From Rhipidocladum racemiflorum (Eukaryota > Streptophyta > Magnoliopsida > Poales > Poaceae), in assembly GCA_036346355.1 (NCBI GenBank), contig CM070576.1, positions 10,399,558 to 10,463,557 of the forward strand: DNA of 64,000 nt. Direction: 5' to 3'. Below the pieces are notes generated by a model. The model was not told the DNA's origin. It saw nothing but the letters and a program-made list of their open reading frames with translations, and did no database searches. Below are positions 1-13,079 of this stretch, in pieces. The first letter of the stretch is position 1. Every line of letters begins with the position of its first letter. The position numbers and the translations under genes are program-made.

Positions 1-1293
1 TCATATCATTGGCAATCATTAAAGCATGGCAAGTGATCATATCATATAGTCAATTTCATCTATTCTCAACAAGCAACCTACAAATTGCTATCCATTACAA
101 TACACTTGCCTCAACCATGGGCGACGGATTGGCGAGAAGTAGAAGGCCCTCCCGGGGTCACACCACCTGCACATAGGGACCACACACTCACAATTAAGCC
201 CACAAAACAGTACGCAAACCCTCATCTACCCCGACATAGCCAACTACTCGCAAAACCCGAAAACAGCGGTTCTGTCCCGTCGGGACAGCAGCCTTCCAAA
301 AGGCATAACTCGAGTTCTAAAACTCCGAATCAATTAAACGAGTACATCATCGCATAGCTTAGGAAATTTCCCAACTTGTTCTAGGTATAGGTAAAGACTG
401 ATTCAGACTCTAAATTTGTTTAATCTACAAAATACCGAGATCTGTTCCAATCACGTCACAGATTTTAACACGCTCAGTGAAACAGCCATAACTTTCAAAC
501 AGCTGGGCAGAATTTAACGTTCTTTATACCCACTAAAAGATACTAAAATTATCTACAACTTCTTCAACAGGCGGATGACCAAATTCGGACTCTAAATTGG
601 CGAAAAACTAAACCCTAGGTCGACTGCTCATGCTGTCCAAAATAGAGAACGTGGCAACATCTAGATCTAATCCAATCTACTCAATTCCAGCACCACCAAT
701 TGATCTAAAAACTTGATAAACACCCTTAGAACAGTGCCTACACCAACACAAAGGATTACCATGGTCATACCTTCGCCCGACGCATAAAAATCCAATGGGT
801 CTCCTCCCGGTTCGCGCGATCTCCTTCCTCGCTCCAAATCCACCGGATCTCCTCGTCGCGAAGCGCTCCAATGGACGTATCTTCGAGGTGTTGAGGTGGA
901 GAACTCACCTAGGGGAAGCAAGGGAGGTGGATAGGGTAGGAGAGGGGTGGTGGCGCCATGGGGGAAGATGGAGAGGAAGGGGAAGGGTGGAGGCGCATGG
1001 GGGGGCTAGGGGGTGGCGGCTAGGATTGGGAGAGGGAGTTTGGGGCGCACCCAAGGGTGGGGGCCAGATTTGGCTGCCCAAAAGTCCCCCCCTTGGGCCC
1101 AAACCCTTCCACCGGAGGCCCAACTCAACCCCCAAGGCCCAAAGTCCCACGGAGAGGCCCAAACACCCGAAAACGGCCCAAAAACACGCTATAAACGGCA
1201 TAACGTAAAGTTTTAACCTCCATTTTCACATTTTATAAAGTTTTTGATCTCAACATTCACATTTTATAAGATACGACACTCCGTGGTGTCACA
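1..1293 (-). repeat. 3' LTR of element A (partial)
   Basis: Aligns along its whole length with 6,617-7,908, with few substitutions and short indels. It ends in GGTGTCACA (TG...CA type end), next to a degenerate purine tract read on the minus strand. It contains the palindrome CTGTCCCGTCGGGACAG at 272-288 and the GC-rich leader-like stretch at about 780-1,180 that gives spurious reading frames in all frames. Confidence 0.88.
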
Positions 1294-4200
1294 TTCTCCC
1301 ACCTCTTCAACAAGATTCAACCTCGAATCCAAGACACACCAATACGCAACCCAGCAAAGCAAAAGATAGCTAGGTTTCACATCTCGTACCTGAGGCGAAA
1401 AGCTCGGGGTACTTCTCGCGCATGCGAGACTCCAGTTCCCAAACCGCTTCTCTCTTTAACTAAAGCCACTGGAACTACACTGATCGAGACCCGATGGTAA
1501 GATGCTTAGGCTCGAAGATCCATAGTTCTAACGATAACCCACGATCAACCTCTTGCAAGAACTTTACTCAATATTGAAACCCAAAGCACCCATACAAGGC
1601 CTCGGCATGACCCAAGCGATAGGATAAAATCCCAAACAGATCACGAAAGGAAACGGTCTCACACTCCTTCGATACATCCCTTGGCACTAAAGTGCCCGAT
1701 CCCTTTAACCAAAGCCACTCTCCAGAAGGACATGGTACCAACTTCTAGATCCATCTTCCGCTCCCACGCACAACAGTGATTGACGTCTCAACCTCTCAAC
1801 TGTGGTTCGTCGTATTCGCGACGACGCAAACCAAGCGAGACACAACACTCTAATATTACTAACTGCTTGAACCATCGGGGTTACATCCTGATCTTTTACA
1901 ACAAGACCAACACCCACCCCACTACCACCGAAAGGAGAAGCCTACTTTATGGTCAGGGTTCTGAAAACCCGCAAAATCAATAACAGCCGAACATTCCACT
2001 TTGGTTGGCACAACACGCTCAATAGCCCGGCGACAAAAAGATCCAATACTCTTCGAAAACCAAAAGCAATTACTAGCAACCACCAAGTGGTCCACTAATA
2101 ATTTGATCAACTCTACCGACGGACACATAAACGGAAACAATTCTCCAAGAAGGTTTGAATTGAGACATAGACAACCTTCCTTTACTCTTCACTTCTACAC
2201 CATTTACGATCAACTACTAGCCACAACAGATTTTTCTTACTAAGAAAGACTCGCCCTCACATCCTTCCACTTAAAGGACCAGGACAAACAGTACCATTGA
2301 TGAGTCAGCCCAACTGTAACATGAACCCAATTGGTCCACATACAACAACTCGAACTCCAAAGCGCTAAAAGCCACATTGGAAAGAGTTCGGCAACAATCA
2401 AAGAGTACTCATTTTATTTTTCCTAAGCCAAGATGCAAAGAAAGCTCAGATCTCTTACACCACAACCAACATACCAGAAGATATTCATTCTTACTTCTTG
2501 TACTAGAAGGTAATTGAAATCTCGATTCAGGTAATGCATGCAGCTTTCCAAGAGCACTCCGGATTAGTCATATATCCATATATGACTTTCTCACCGACCT
2601 GGCTCAACGACTCTTTTATCATTTAACATCTATAAATGATGTCATGATTACTTTTCACCATTCATTCATCATGTAACAACACTACCGAATAGTCATTCAC
2701 AAGACGACTTCATCCTCTGTATCACATGAATAAAACTCGAATAGCATCGAGGATTGCGCTAGTTCATATAAACTATGACGGCAGCATAGTTAACAGCAAA
2801 ACACCACGTCGTGTCAAAACCCATCATCCATTTAAAGCTAACCTTGCAAAACCTCGCATTCTAACCAAAATCAACATTTTGGAATAGAACATCAAAATTT
2901 CAAGTCGAGCATCTGCTCCCACAACCGTCATAAATTTTCTCAAGGAGAGGGAAACTAATTTCCAAAAGGGAACACCTCACCAACAAAATCACTTTATAAA
3001 ACATTCAAAAAATCCACCTTTTTGAAGCACTCGCAACGATCACACACATTATGCAAATAAATCCAACTCCAGTCAAAAAGAGTTACAAATTAAATCTCAA
3101 AAGTTTCCAACACAACCCACTATGTCCATATGCTTCTGTTAAAATTTATTCCAAATATGATGAAGCGCGGACGCGAAGGAGCGCGATCTGCTCAAAGATT
3201 TTTGGGTGTAAAACCATACTCATAGCATAAACTGAACAAATTAGCCAAATCCAAAAATAGACACCAATTTCTACGAGTTTTAGGGAAATTCGGAAACACA
3301 ACACAAGGAATACCTTGACCGAAGGCATTCAACCAAAATGGCAAACAACCACACCAGTTCAAAAGGTTTTAAACACCAGCTCAGCATGAATCCCATCATA
3401 ACTTGTATTCCACTACACTTACCATTTAAGCATTCAATAATCACTATTTACTCATCAAGAGAGTCCAAACGGATTTAACAAAATTTACATAACAATTTCT
3501 TTCTCTAGTTACCATTCCCAACACTTTTAATTAAGGTTTAAGATGCTTATCACAAAGGCACCCAACCAAGACTACATCGACATGATCCCCACGGATCACC
3601 AAATCATATAACAACATACTCTATATTTCAAACATAGTACTTCAACAGCTACTTGAGCATGGTCAACCTATCAATTTTATATTATCCACACGTCAAAATC
3701 TTGACAATTGAAACTTGTTCAATCAATAAAATGACTTCAACAAATAAGTAATATCTCTACCAGATAAGATTCGTAAAGAGGATTCTAAGATATGCATTCA
3801 TTAAGATTAAAATCTTGCATCACGATTATTATCCATTGTTCATCCCATCACAACATGTACTCGACATAATACCACAGTTTTACACTTTTCTTCTATTGGA
3901 TCAATGGTTTCCAATAATTAACAACACTATCAAGGTATCAATATCAATTCTTTGCATAATCATCAATCAACAACATTACTTTTAGCTACCCTATACAAAG
4001 GTGATAACAAAATTACCACCACACAACATACTCCAACTATTTAAAATAGATTGAATACTAGCATTAACACTGCCCATAACAACATCATTAACAATAAGTC
4101 TTATGTCTTCTCAATTGATATCAATACTAGCTTTATAGAGACACAACTGCATACTTCCAAATATACTAGTAGTTTGCAACAACATAAATAGCAACTCTAA

Positions 4201-5710
4201 TCAACTTCCAAATTAAAGCCACTAGTCAACATGATTAAATTTCTCTATAAACCCGTTAGATTAGAACATCTTTAAACAACCAGCACAGTTTCTTTAACAA
4301 TAACAGCAGTCTACATCATCTTAATGTTTTAACTATGCATCAGGGTTTAAAACTTTAAACATAATCGGGGGTCATAAGCACTTTTAAAGCAAAGCAACCG
4401 ATTCTAAGCATGTACATTAATACCTTTAATCATTCTCGCTATAGAGTAATCTACAACACTAGAAGTTCATTTAATCTTAAGCTAAACATAAATATTACAT
4501 TTAACTAATTCAACTCACCAATTAACTTAAGAACAAATCATTTACATAAACCACATTGTTACATACTACATGACATGCTAAACAACCATTTTCACTTTTG
4601 AAAAAACAGGATGCAACTCCACTTTTTAAAGATAACCACAACTCAAGAACCAGAGCGAACACCGATATACAATTTCTCCTGTTCCAGGCAAGGAAGAAAA
4701 ACAAAACTCCAACAGAAATGCAGGAGAGCTCAACTCTCAAATTCCCAAATTTGCCCACAAAACTCTTCAAGAAATCTCAAGATCTATACTTCCAAGAAGG
4801 AAGAAGGAGGCCCTAGGGAAAATCAAATGTTCAACCAAACCTTTTTCGATAAAGATTCAAAACTTAGCTCCACCCAACCTAAGGTCGGCACTAGGAGAAC
4901 TTCAACTCTTTTCTTAGATAGGGAGGACAACAACCACATATGTTTCCTCCCCAAGACAATCCACAATAACCAGCAAAACCGGGTGTCAAAGCAAAAATTA
5001 TGACCAACAGACGCGCCACTCAAAACTCTTCTTCTTCGTCTTCAACCAAGGAAGATAAAACAACAAACCGCCTACAGAACAATCCGCGAAAATCCAATAC
5101 CAAACACTTTTCTTTTGATTTCAATCGACTAAAAAAAACAAGAAGACCAACCAAAATCGACCGTCGGAACGGTGGAAAGCATCCGAAGGATACCACCGTC
5201 AACTCTTCTATTTGTCTCCAGCCAACTACCCGACCTACGACAGAAAGGGGTAAGCACTCTTCTCCTACAGGGGTTAATAGTTCTTCGGTGATGGCGCTAA
5301 CCGGCCACACCGTCAAACCTCACCCTTACTATGAACAAAAGTGGTGGCCGAAACCCTTCGGCACCACAACCCCAGTTTATCACCACCATAAGAACAATTC
5401 AATCATTTATCTCATAGACATAGCAACATGCTTTATCGAATGAAGCATTCAACATCAAAGCTTGAATACAACATTTAAGCGTAAAGAAACGATACCCATA
5501 CCCTTTCCTACTGTGCATCCATTGTGTGTCAGATTTTAGATTAGATATACCACTTTTGCAAGTTTTAATGTTGCTATCCTATGACAAAATTTTAGTTAAG
5601 ACCTAAGCCATGTTTCTAAGTTATTCCACATCACATTTTAGTTGTACCCTATAGCATGACACTAAAAAAAATACACATTCCAGGGACCTACAGCCCGCTC
5701 TGATACCAAC
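1294..5710 (-). other. Interior of LARD element A, no recognised gene
   Basis: 4,417 bp of mostly AT-rich sequence that aligns end to end with the interior of F (25,453-29,799) and, in reverse complement, with D (22,096-23,240 plus 32,024-35,236). The longest frames (for example 5,000-5,443 on plus, 5,020-5,316 on minus) are not kept intact among the copies and match no retroelement domain I recognise. At about 2,563-2,608 it carries a near-palindrome TCATATATCCATATATGA joined to the TTTCTCACCGACC motif that is also present in the LTR. Confidence 0.75.
5697..5708 (-). promoter_or_regulatory. Primer binding site of element A (tRNA-iMet)
   Basis: The minus strand reads TGGTATCAGAGC two bases inside the LTR end. 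This is the standard plant primer binding site complementary to the 3' end of initiator methionine tRNA. It fixes the element's orientation as minus. Confidence 0.9.
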
Positions 5711-7908
5711 TGTAACACCCCGGCATCTAGCATGCCTGAATGCTACCAAACATAGGCTAAACAACATCTAAATACCATAAATTAAGGTAAATTACAGCAA
5801 AGGAGCAAATGCTAAAAACCAAAATTTCAGCAACATCTCCTTTGTTTTAACATGAATTGAAGGAACATCAACAGCATAGCAATATATGGCAATATAAGAG
5901 GCATCTAAAACAGCAATAATTAAAGGCATGACAGCAATATAAGTCTAATCCCAAGCATTCAATGTCTCCATGAGCCAAACGAACAATAAGACTCTCATAT
6001 CGCAAAACTAAACCATAAATCAATATGCATCACACTTAATGTATTATCAAGACCCAATTGAGTGACTGTGGGAACAATTGGGTGACACTAAGTGTAGAAG
6101 TGTGACTAATTCCCTTCCCCGCATGCCGATCTCATGGTACCTAAAACAACAAGAAAGCACAAGCGTGAGTTCAACACTCAGCAAGCATATTGCAATTGTA
6201 CACAAAAACAATTACATGGCTATAACAACTCATATCATGTCTTTCATCTCATTCATGATCACATATAAATATCATCACCATTATGTATGCAATGCGATGC
6301 GATGCTCATGTCTCCTTGGAAACTCATACCGGTATGGTTGAGTACACACCCGTCGGTGTGCACCCTCTCCCCCCTTCCATCCCGAAGATGGAGGGTGCCT
6401 ACTCCTCGCTTCCGTTCACTGCGGTGAATGGAATCACAATGTAGGACTTACTCATTGGCTCTCCAGATTAGTCATAACTTTCTCACCGACCTTCCCCAGA
6501 CTAGTTATGACTTTCTCACCGCCCGGGCCATGTAACATGCCATGTATGCAATTATGCCAACATCATATTTAACTTGTACATTAACACATGGCATCATAAC
6601 ATAATAAACATGCTCATCATATCATTGGCAATCATTAAAGCATGGCAAGTGATCATACCATATAGTCAATTTCATTTATTCTCAACAAGCAACCTACAAA
6701 TCGCTATCCATTACAATACACTTGCCTCAACCACGGGCGACGGATTGGCGAGAAGTAGAAGGCCCTCCCGGGGTCACACCACCTGCACATAGGGACCACA
6801 CATTCACAATTAAGCCCACAAAACAGTACGCAAACCCTCATCTACCCCGACATGGCCAACTACTCGGAAAAACCGAAAACAGTGGTTCTGTCCCGTCGGG
6901 ACAGCAGCCTTTCAAAAGGCATAACTCGAGTTATAAAACTCCGAATCAATTAAACGAGTATATCCTTGCGTAGCTTCGGAAATTTCTCAACTTTTTCTAG
7001 GTATAGGGAAAGACTGATTCGGATTCTAAAGTTGTTTAATCTACAAAATACCGTGATCTGTTCCAATCACGTCACAGATTTTAACACGCTCAGTAAAACA
7101 GCCATAACTTTCAAACGGCTGGGCGAAATTTAACGTTCTTTATAGCCACTGAAAGATATTGAAATTATCTACAACTTCTTCTACAGGCGGATGACCAAAT
7201 TCGGAATCTCAATTGGCGAAAAACTAAACCCTAGGTCGACTGCTCATGCTGTCCAAAACAGAGAACGTGGCAACATCTAAATCTAATCCAATCTACTGAA
7301 TTCTAGCACCACCAATTGATCTAAAAACTTGATAAACACCCTTAGAATAGTGCCTACACCAACACAAAGGATTACCATGGTCATACCTTCGCCCGACGCA
7401 TGAAAACCCATTGGATCTCCTCCCGGTTCGCGCGATCTCCTTCCTCGCTCCAAATCCACCGGATCTCCTCATCGCGGAGCGCTCCAATGGACGTATCTTC
7501 GAGGTGTTGAGGTGGAGAACTCCCCTAGGGGCAGCAAGGGAGGTGAAGAGGGTAGGAGAGGGGTGGTGGCGCCATGGGGGAAGATGGAGAGGAAGGGGAA
7601 GGGTGGAGGCGCATGGGGGGGCTAGGGGGTGGCGGCTAGGGTTGGGAGAGGGAGTTTGGGGCGCACCCAGGGGTGGGCACCAGATTTGGGTGCCCAAAAG
7701 TCTCCCCTTGGGCCCAAACCCTTCCACCGGAGGCCCAACTCAACCCCCAAGGCCCAAAGTCCCCCGGAGAGGCCCAAACACCCGAAAACGGCCCAAAAAC
7801 ACGCTATAAACAGCATAACGTAAAGTTTTAACCTCCATTTTCACATTTTATAAAGTTTTTGACCTCAACATTCATATTTTATAAGATACGACACTCTGTG
7901 GTGTCACA
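5711..7908 (-). repeat. 5' LTR of element A
   Basis: 2,198 bp. The plus strand runs from TGTAACACCCCGG to GGTGTCACA, so in element orientation it begins TGTGACACC and ends GGGTGTTACA. It contains the GAGT/ACTC hairpin motif at about 6,158-6,184, the structured module at about 6,325-6,460, and two near-repeats of the TTTCTCACCG motif at about 6,466-6,530. Confidence 0.9.
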
Positions 7909-8162
7909 GGGGCAGGGGAAGCCCCTATTACCAGCCCCAAACAGGATTCCTAATCCTAAATGGACTCATACTCCATCCCACCAAAGCCCACAACCCCTTC
8001 TTTTAGGCCCAAACTCCCCCGGAAAGGCCCAACTCCCGGAAACGGCCCGGAAACGCAATTAAACCTCATACCATATGGTTTTAACCTCCAATACCATATT
8101 TCATAAAGTTTTTTAGCTCAATATTCACATTTTATAAGGTTACGACACTCCATGGTGTCACA
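7909..8162 (-). repeat. LTR fragment J of the A/D/F family
   Basis: The last 254 bp of an LTR that ends CATGGTGTCACA. It matches about 25,200-25,452 and 31,770-32,018 in F more closely than the neighbouring LTR of A. Element A abuts it directly, so A appears to have inserted into this LTR; the rest of J would lie beyond the left edge. J's right end abuts layer H at 8,163. Confidence 0.75.
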
Positions 8163-8700
8163 CGTGGTCATTTGCCAATTGATTGATTCCAACCCGAGCT
8201 TCCCCAAGATATGTGTCCAGTGCGAGTTCCCTGGATCAGTAGCCTAGCACCCACATATTTTCCACAACAAGTTGCATCAAAACACATAAATTAACAAAAT
8301 TGTTATAATAGTATTGGTTTGATTACATCGTATTTATATTACAGGAGAGAACTCCGCCAATTGGCTACAACAGCAAAAGAAAGAAATCTAAATTGCAGCA
8401 ACGGTAGCAGTGTGCCTTCCCAAACCCAAAGGCATCCGCTCCGACTGAAGAGAAAACCTATTCTATCGCTTCAAAACCCATCGAACTCCGAATCGTAGGG
8501 ATCACCGTCCGGCACGCCTCCTTCACCTTCGGCTCCTTCTATGCTTGTTAATCAATTTTAGAGCAAACGGTGAGTACACGTATGTACTCGCAAGACTTTA
8601 GTGTTTGCAAGTAATATTAATAGATGCAGGCTAGGTCAAGAATCAGGTTTCTACACTAGTTTCAGTTGCATGAAGCCAGAGTTATTTGCAATAGGATAAT
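8163..8700 (-). repeat. Layer H, segment 1: inner end of a long minus-strand LTR
   Basis: Read on the minus strand this resembles the 3' part of a long grass gypsy-type LTR, including a GAGT/ACTC hairpin at 8,563-8,592. No coding sequence is seen. Segment 1 joins to segment 2 (19,118 onward) when copia element B and one copy of its ATAAT duplication are removed. No terminal CA end is seen because J interrupts it. Confidence 0.55.
8696..8700. repeat. Target-site duplication, left copy (element B)
   Basis: ATAAT immediately before the LTR start TGTGAAATC; the partner is at 19,118-19,122. The perfect 5-bp match defines the outer limits of B. Confidence 0.88.
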
Positions 8701-10516
8701 TGTGAAATCATGTGCTGAAAAATTGGCTTTGAACTGAAAAATTAACTTAGATTTGAATTTGCAAAATGTGTTTGTTCATGTGTTTTGACAATTTGACAAG
8801 AAGCGATGAGATTCGCATTAAGCGCGGACAAAGTTCTCAAAAGCAGATGAAAGTTTCCCATCTGCGACCAGACGGTGTTTTTAGTATTGTGAACATGTTT
8901 TTGAGCCCATGGCCGAAGTCATTTTCACATGTACAACGGACAGTTTTCTTAGTCCGTTGTGAACAAGCTTTTCGGTTTGGATAATTTCTTGGAACCAAGA
9001 TTTTCACATGTAGCGGACTAATTCTTTTTGTCGTCGTGAATGGACTTTTTCTAGGGTTTTACTTTTGTGAAACGGCGTGTGCGTTCTTGGCCAGGACAAG
9101 CTTAAGGGTCGTTGTGAACTTGTTTTGAGCTCATGGCCGAAAGCCATTTTGCATGTACAAATGGACCAACTTTATTTGTCAGGTTGTGAGCGTGTTTCCG
9201 CGTTTGGTTGGCTTCTTAGACGAAACTTTTCCTTATACAGCGGACCAACTTTGTTTGTCGTAAGTGAATGCGTTTTCGCTCAATTAGGGTTTTGGCGATT
9301 TGGATTTGAATTTTGAATGTGAATTTGAAATTTGTAATGATTTCATGATGCTTCTTTTGAAGTGGACTTTATGCAATACTCATGTAGAGTAGTTTCATGG
9401 ATTGACATTGAGTCAAAGTCGTGGACTTGTCTTTCCGGTTGTTTGTGGTTTGTTCATGTGCGGTATTGCTCGAAGAGCGAATGTGAGTCGATGGCGGGAC
9501 CGGAACTAGGTTCATGGAGGAACTGAGGTTCGGGACTAGGTTCGAGGAGGAAGCGAGGTCTTGGTGGTCAAGGATGTCATGCGGGCGTTCGGGCTAAGAA
9601 GAATGGTGCACATGAAGAATGGTTGATCACGTGAGAGAATGGCGGGGAGGTCATTCGGCGTGCAGAAGTGTTAGTCACGTAAGTATGGCAGGTGGCCATG
9701 CAGCGTGCAAAGAAGTGTTAATCACGTGAGTATGGTAGGGTTGCCATATCGTGCAAGAGTTGTACTCGGCTGGTTGGGCCAAGTAGAGTTGAGTTGAATC
9801 TGATTCCTTCTAGGGAATGAAGGTCGTATTGAGAACTCCTTGTGGGTTAGTGCTTTAAATAGGTGGGGTCTCTGTTGAAAGGCACCAGCAGCTGGCGCAT
9901 CAAGCCTTGAGCTTGGTTTTAGGGTTTGTACTCTTTTGATGAGAGTATTTTAGACAAGAAATAAAGATCGATTCTTCCAAGATTTTTAGCGTGCTACAGT
10001 AACCACTGTCGCTACTGATTATTTTTACTGTTTTGGTTCTTGTTTGCATGCTTGTTCTAATTCTAGATTGGTTTTTGATCGTTGAGTTTTATCTTGATTT
10101 GATCCATCAAAAACCTCTCTAGTATTGATCTAGTGTTTCTCAAAGTCTAGTTGATCAATCTTTTATCGTTCTTGTTTAATCTTGAAGTTTTGATTAGATT
10201 GATTCTCGTCAAGTTCTGGATCAGCAAGCTTGCGAAGCTCATAACTTTGATCCATAAGTCGATCGAGCTGATTCTTTTTGAGTTCGATTCGTATTGGAAT
10301 CTAGTTTCTTGTGTCCAAATTTCAGATCGTTTCGACGGTTGGATCTCTGGGAATTCTCGTTTTACCAAACCTCTGTCATTCTGTTTTTGTGAAAACGAGC
10401 AATTATTTAGTTCTGTTTTGGGGTGAACTTTTAATGGAGGTCAAGCATTTGGTTTTAGCTTCCGCACAATCATTCACCCCCCCTCTGATTGCTATATTCG
10501 TATGCTTGATCCTACA
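8701..10516 (+). repeat. LTR1 of copia element B
   Basis: 1,816 bp from TGTGAAATC to GATCCTACA. The upstream half (about 8,929-9,268) holds four degenerate hairpin units of the form GTACAACGGAC-spacer-GTCCGTTGTGAA. It aligns with LTR2; differences are mostly 1-3 base indels. Confidence 0.88.
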
Positions 10517-10518
10517 AG

Positions 10519-10530
10519 TGGTATCGAGCA
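10519..10530 (+). promoter_or_regulatory. Primer binding site of B after LTR1 (damaged)
   Basis: Reads TGGTATCGAGCA, where the copy after LTR2 (18,829) has the canonical TGGTATCAGAGC. A one-base deletion breaks the iMet tRNA match. Confidence 0.75.
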
Positions 10531-10568
10531 GAGGTTTCTCTAATCTATCTTAACCGGTGATTAGATCA

Positions 10569-12770
10569 ATGGATAGTTATTCGACAAAACCATGTGTGTT
10601 CGATGGTGTTGATTTTCAGTTTTGGAAGGCCAAGATGGAGGCGTTCATCCAAGCCTGAGGCTTCACAATTTAGGAGAAGGTCTACAAGCCATATGAAGTC
10701 CTGCAAGCGACAAGCGTCAGCGACACCAATCGCACACATGTTGAAGCAAATAGCAAGTAGCGCAACCTTGATCATCCAAGGCTTGGGGCCTTAGCGACTT
10801 TGATCGTGTGGTTCATCTTCGATCCGCATATGAGGTATGGAAATCTCTTTGTGATTACCATGAGGTTCTAACAACTTTATCAAGAGGTTAGCCAAGATAT
10901 TTACAAAAAGAATACATGCGTTTTGAGATGAAACCTAGTGAATCTGTAGATGACTTCTTTGCCGTTTCAATAAAATTCTTAGCAATCTCGTCTTTGTTGG
11001 AGTTAGCTTCTAGATGCTGAAAATGCTAACGACAATTGCTTAGTGCTTTGGACATGTCGATTGTAGGAGATGAAAGTAACATCTATACAGAATCTACTAC
11101 CATGAGCACACTCATTAGATGTTCTTTACTCTAAGTTGAAAACTCATGAGTTGGATGTTCTTGCCAGGAAGGGTAACATTAAATCAATTGCTTTGATCTC
11201 TAACCTAACATGTCAAATGCAAATTCTTCTTCTAAGCTTTGCCTTGTCTTCCATGTCTTCTTTAACGGATGAGCAACTTGAAGAGTTTCACTGAAGAAGA
11301 TGCATTTTCTCTCTTCTTCACTTTAACAAAGCTTTGCAGAATGTGAGAATGAGAAAGAGTGGTCCTCAAGATGCTATGAGTGTAAGTGACCTCAACCATA
11401 TTCGCACAAATTGTCCTAAGCTTGCAGGAAAAAACATCAAAGGAGGAGGAAGGACAGCGGAAGGAATGAGAAGAAAAGGTTCTGGTCAAATGATAGGAAG
11501 AAGAAGAGCTTCATCAACGCAAGGTGGTTCACGAGTTCTTTCGGCTCTTGAACAAGTCAATTTGGCGATGTGGACTCGGAGAAGCGGCGAGAAGATGATG
11601 CAACTCAAGCAAGCATGATTTGATAGGATTATGTCTCATGGCAAGCAGCAAGGATAGCTTCACAGGGGCGACCAAGCGACTTCAATGAGGTAGATCCCTC
11701 TTATGATGAATTAGCTATTGCTGTTGCTGCGTCTTGGAAAATTGCTTGACAAGCGTGATAAGAAAATTAAAAACATGATTTCATTATTGAATCATTGAAT
11801 GCTGAAATTGCTAGACTTAAGACTTTGATTCCTAGTGATGATACTTGCAAATCATGTGACTTAATTTACAATGAGCTCACCTTGCTTAGGAAAGAACATG
11901 CTCTTTTATTTGCATCTAAATGAGAAAAATAGAAACATGTTGTACATGCTATTTGCTCCACTTGATGATTTGCATAGTTCAACTTCTTGTTCTAAATGCT
12001 CAACTCTTGAATTAAAATTGAAAGATGCAAATGCTAGGGTTTCTCAATTAAGCGATAATTTGCTTTCACATGAAATTCTCTCATGCTCAACTTATGCATA
12101 AGCAAAAGGAAAAGTAGATGTTCACTGCAATAATTGTTTTAACTCTTGCTAAGAAAGTTGATTACTTGCAAAATTCTTTGGAGCGTTTCACTAATGGCAA
12201 GAAGAAGTTGAACATGATTTTGGATCAATCTAAGGTTAGCACAAACAAGAGAGGTTTAAGTTTTGATCCTTATGCCACATATGAAACTAAACCTACTTCT
12301 TGTTGTTCGAGCTCCTTGCAAAATTGAGTTATCTAATGAGCCTAAGAAAATTGCTTTTCAATCTGCTGGTTTTATCTTCTACTATGATGAATGCAAAATG
12401 TGCTTTTCTTGTTAAAGCTAAACATCATGCTAAGTACACTTGCACTCATTGTGGTAGAGATGGACATCTAGTAGATTTTTGCTTTAGAACCGACGACAAA
12501 GGAAAGAAATGACTAAGGCTAGGTCTAACTTGAGAAGAGCACACTTTGCTTCTCACTATCGCCTAGAGTGTTGAAAACACCTTACATTCCTATAAACATG
12601 AGAAAAGGAAAAAGCTGATTTTGTGCATAAAAATTCTGCGTGTTGTGCCCCTCTTGTTGTGCGTCGTGTGTCTCGATCTTTGGATTTCCAAAATCTCATT
12701 CCTAACCCGATCTTGAGACCTCGACATGTTTTGTTGCTATGTAGGCTTCTCGCGCGAGGAAAGGAGAACA
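10569..12770 (+). pseudogene. gag remnant of copia element B
   Basis: The start at 10,569 gives a protein beginning like the gag of C and the short copy at 18,879. Within about 40 codons there are in-frame stops, then repeated frameshifts. The UBN2-like gag core (around 10,800-11,200), the first knuckle region (11,380-11,420) and a second CCHC knuckle with the pattern C-x2-C-x4-H-x4-C (about 12,435-12,485) can be followed in different frames. Gag would form the virus-like particle and bind RNA; no product is possible from this copy. Long stretches match C nearly base for base, so the damage is mainly indels. Confidence 0.8.
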
Positions 12771-13079
12771 TATGGCTAGTGGATTAGGATGCTCCCGCCA
12801 CATGTCGGTGATAGAATTGGTTCTCCTCCCTCACTCGTGCATCTCGTCTTTGAAAGTGTTACTTTTGGAGATGCTTCTTCCTCTTTGTTGTGGCAAAAGG
12901 TCTGATGAAAAGTAAGTGACAAGTTTATGTTCAAGGATGTGGCTCTTGTTGAAAACTTGAAATATAACCTTGCTCTGTCTCTCAAATGCTTGATGAAGAT
13001 CTTGAGATAAGCTTTAAGAAAAATGAATGCAAAGTGCTAGATGCTTGAGGTGATCTTGTGTTCAAAATTTCGTTTTGGA

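Larger units (their letters stand above)
1..7908 (-). mobile_element. Non-coding LTR retrotransposon A (LARD-like), cut by the window edge
   Basis: Minus-oriented element with its 5' LTR at 5,711-7,908, primer binding site at 5,697-5,708, interior at 1,294-5,710, and the inner 1,293 bp of the 3' LTR at 1-1,293. Window position 1 aligns with about 6,617 in the other LTR, so roughly 900 bp of the 3' LTR lie outside. The interior has only short, unrelated reading frames and no gag, protease, integrase or reverse transcriptase motif. This fits a large retrotransposon derivative (LARD) that depends on enzymes from another element. It shares LTR and interior sequence with D and F. It was inserted into LTR fragment J; the target-site duplication cannot be checked because the other end is outside. 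Confidence 0.85.

Noticed and set aside
667..921. Minus-strand frame in the A LTR whose end (REPGGDP...FLDQLVVLEL) resembles the F copy at 24,832-25,086
   Set aside because: It is in sense orientation and similar in two copies, but the N-terminal halves differ and D has stops. Nucleotide similarity of the LTRs explains it.
795..1208. GC-rich open reading frames on both strands in the A, D and F LTRs, similar among copies
   Set aside because: Several frames on both strands are open at once and the peptides are rich in G, R, P and W; this is base composition of the LTR leader. The frames shift between subfamilies.
5000..5443. 147-codon frame and its antisense partner in the A interior
   Set aside because: Not kept intact in F or D, low-complexity S/T/K/R composition, no domain recognised.
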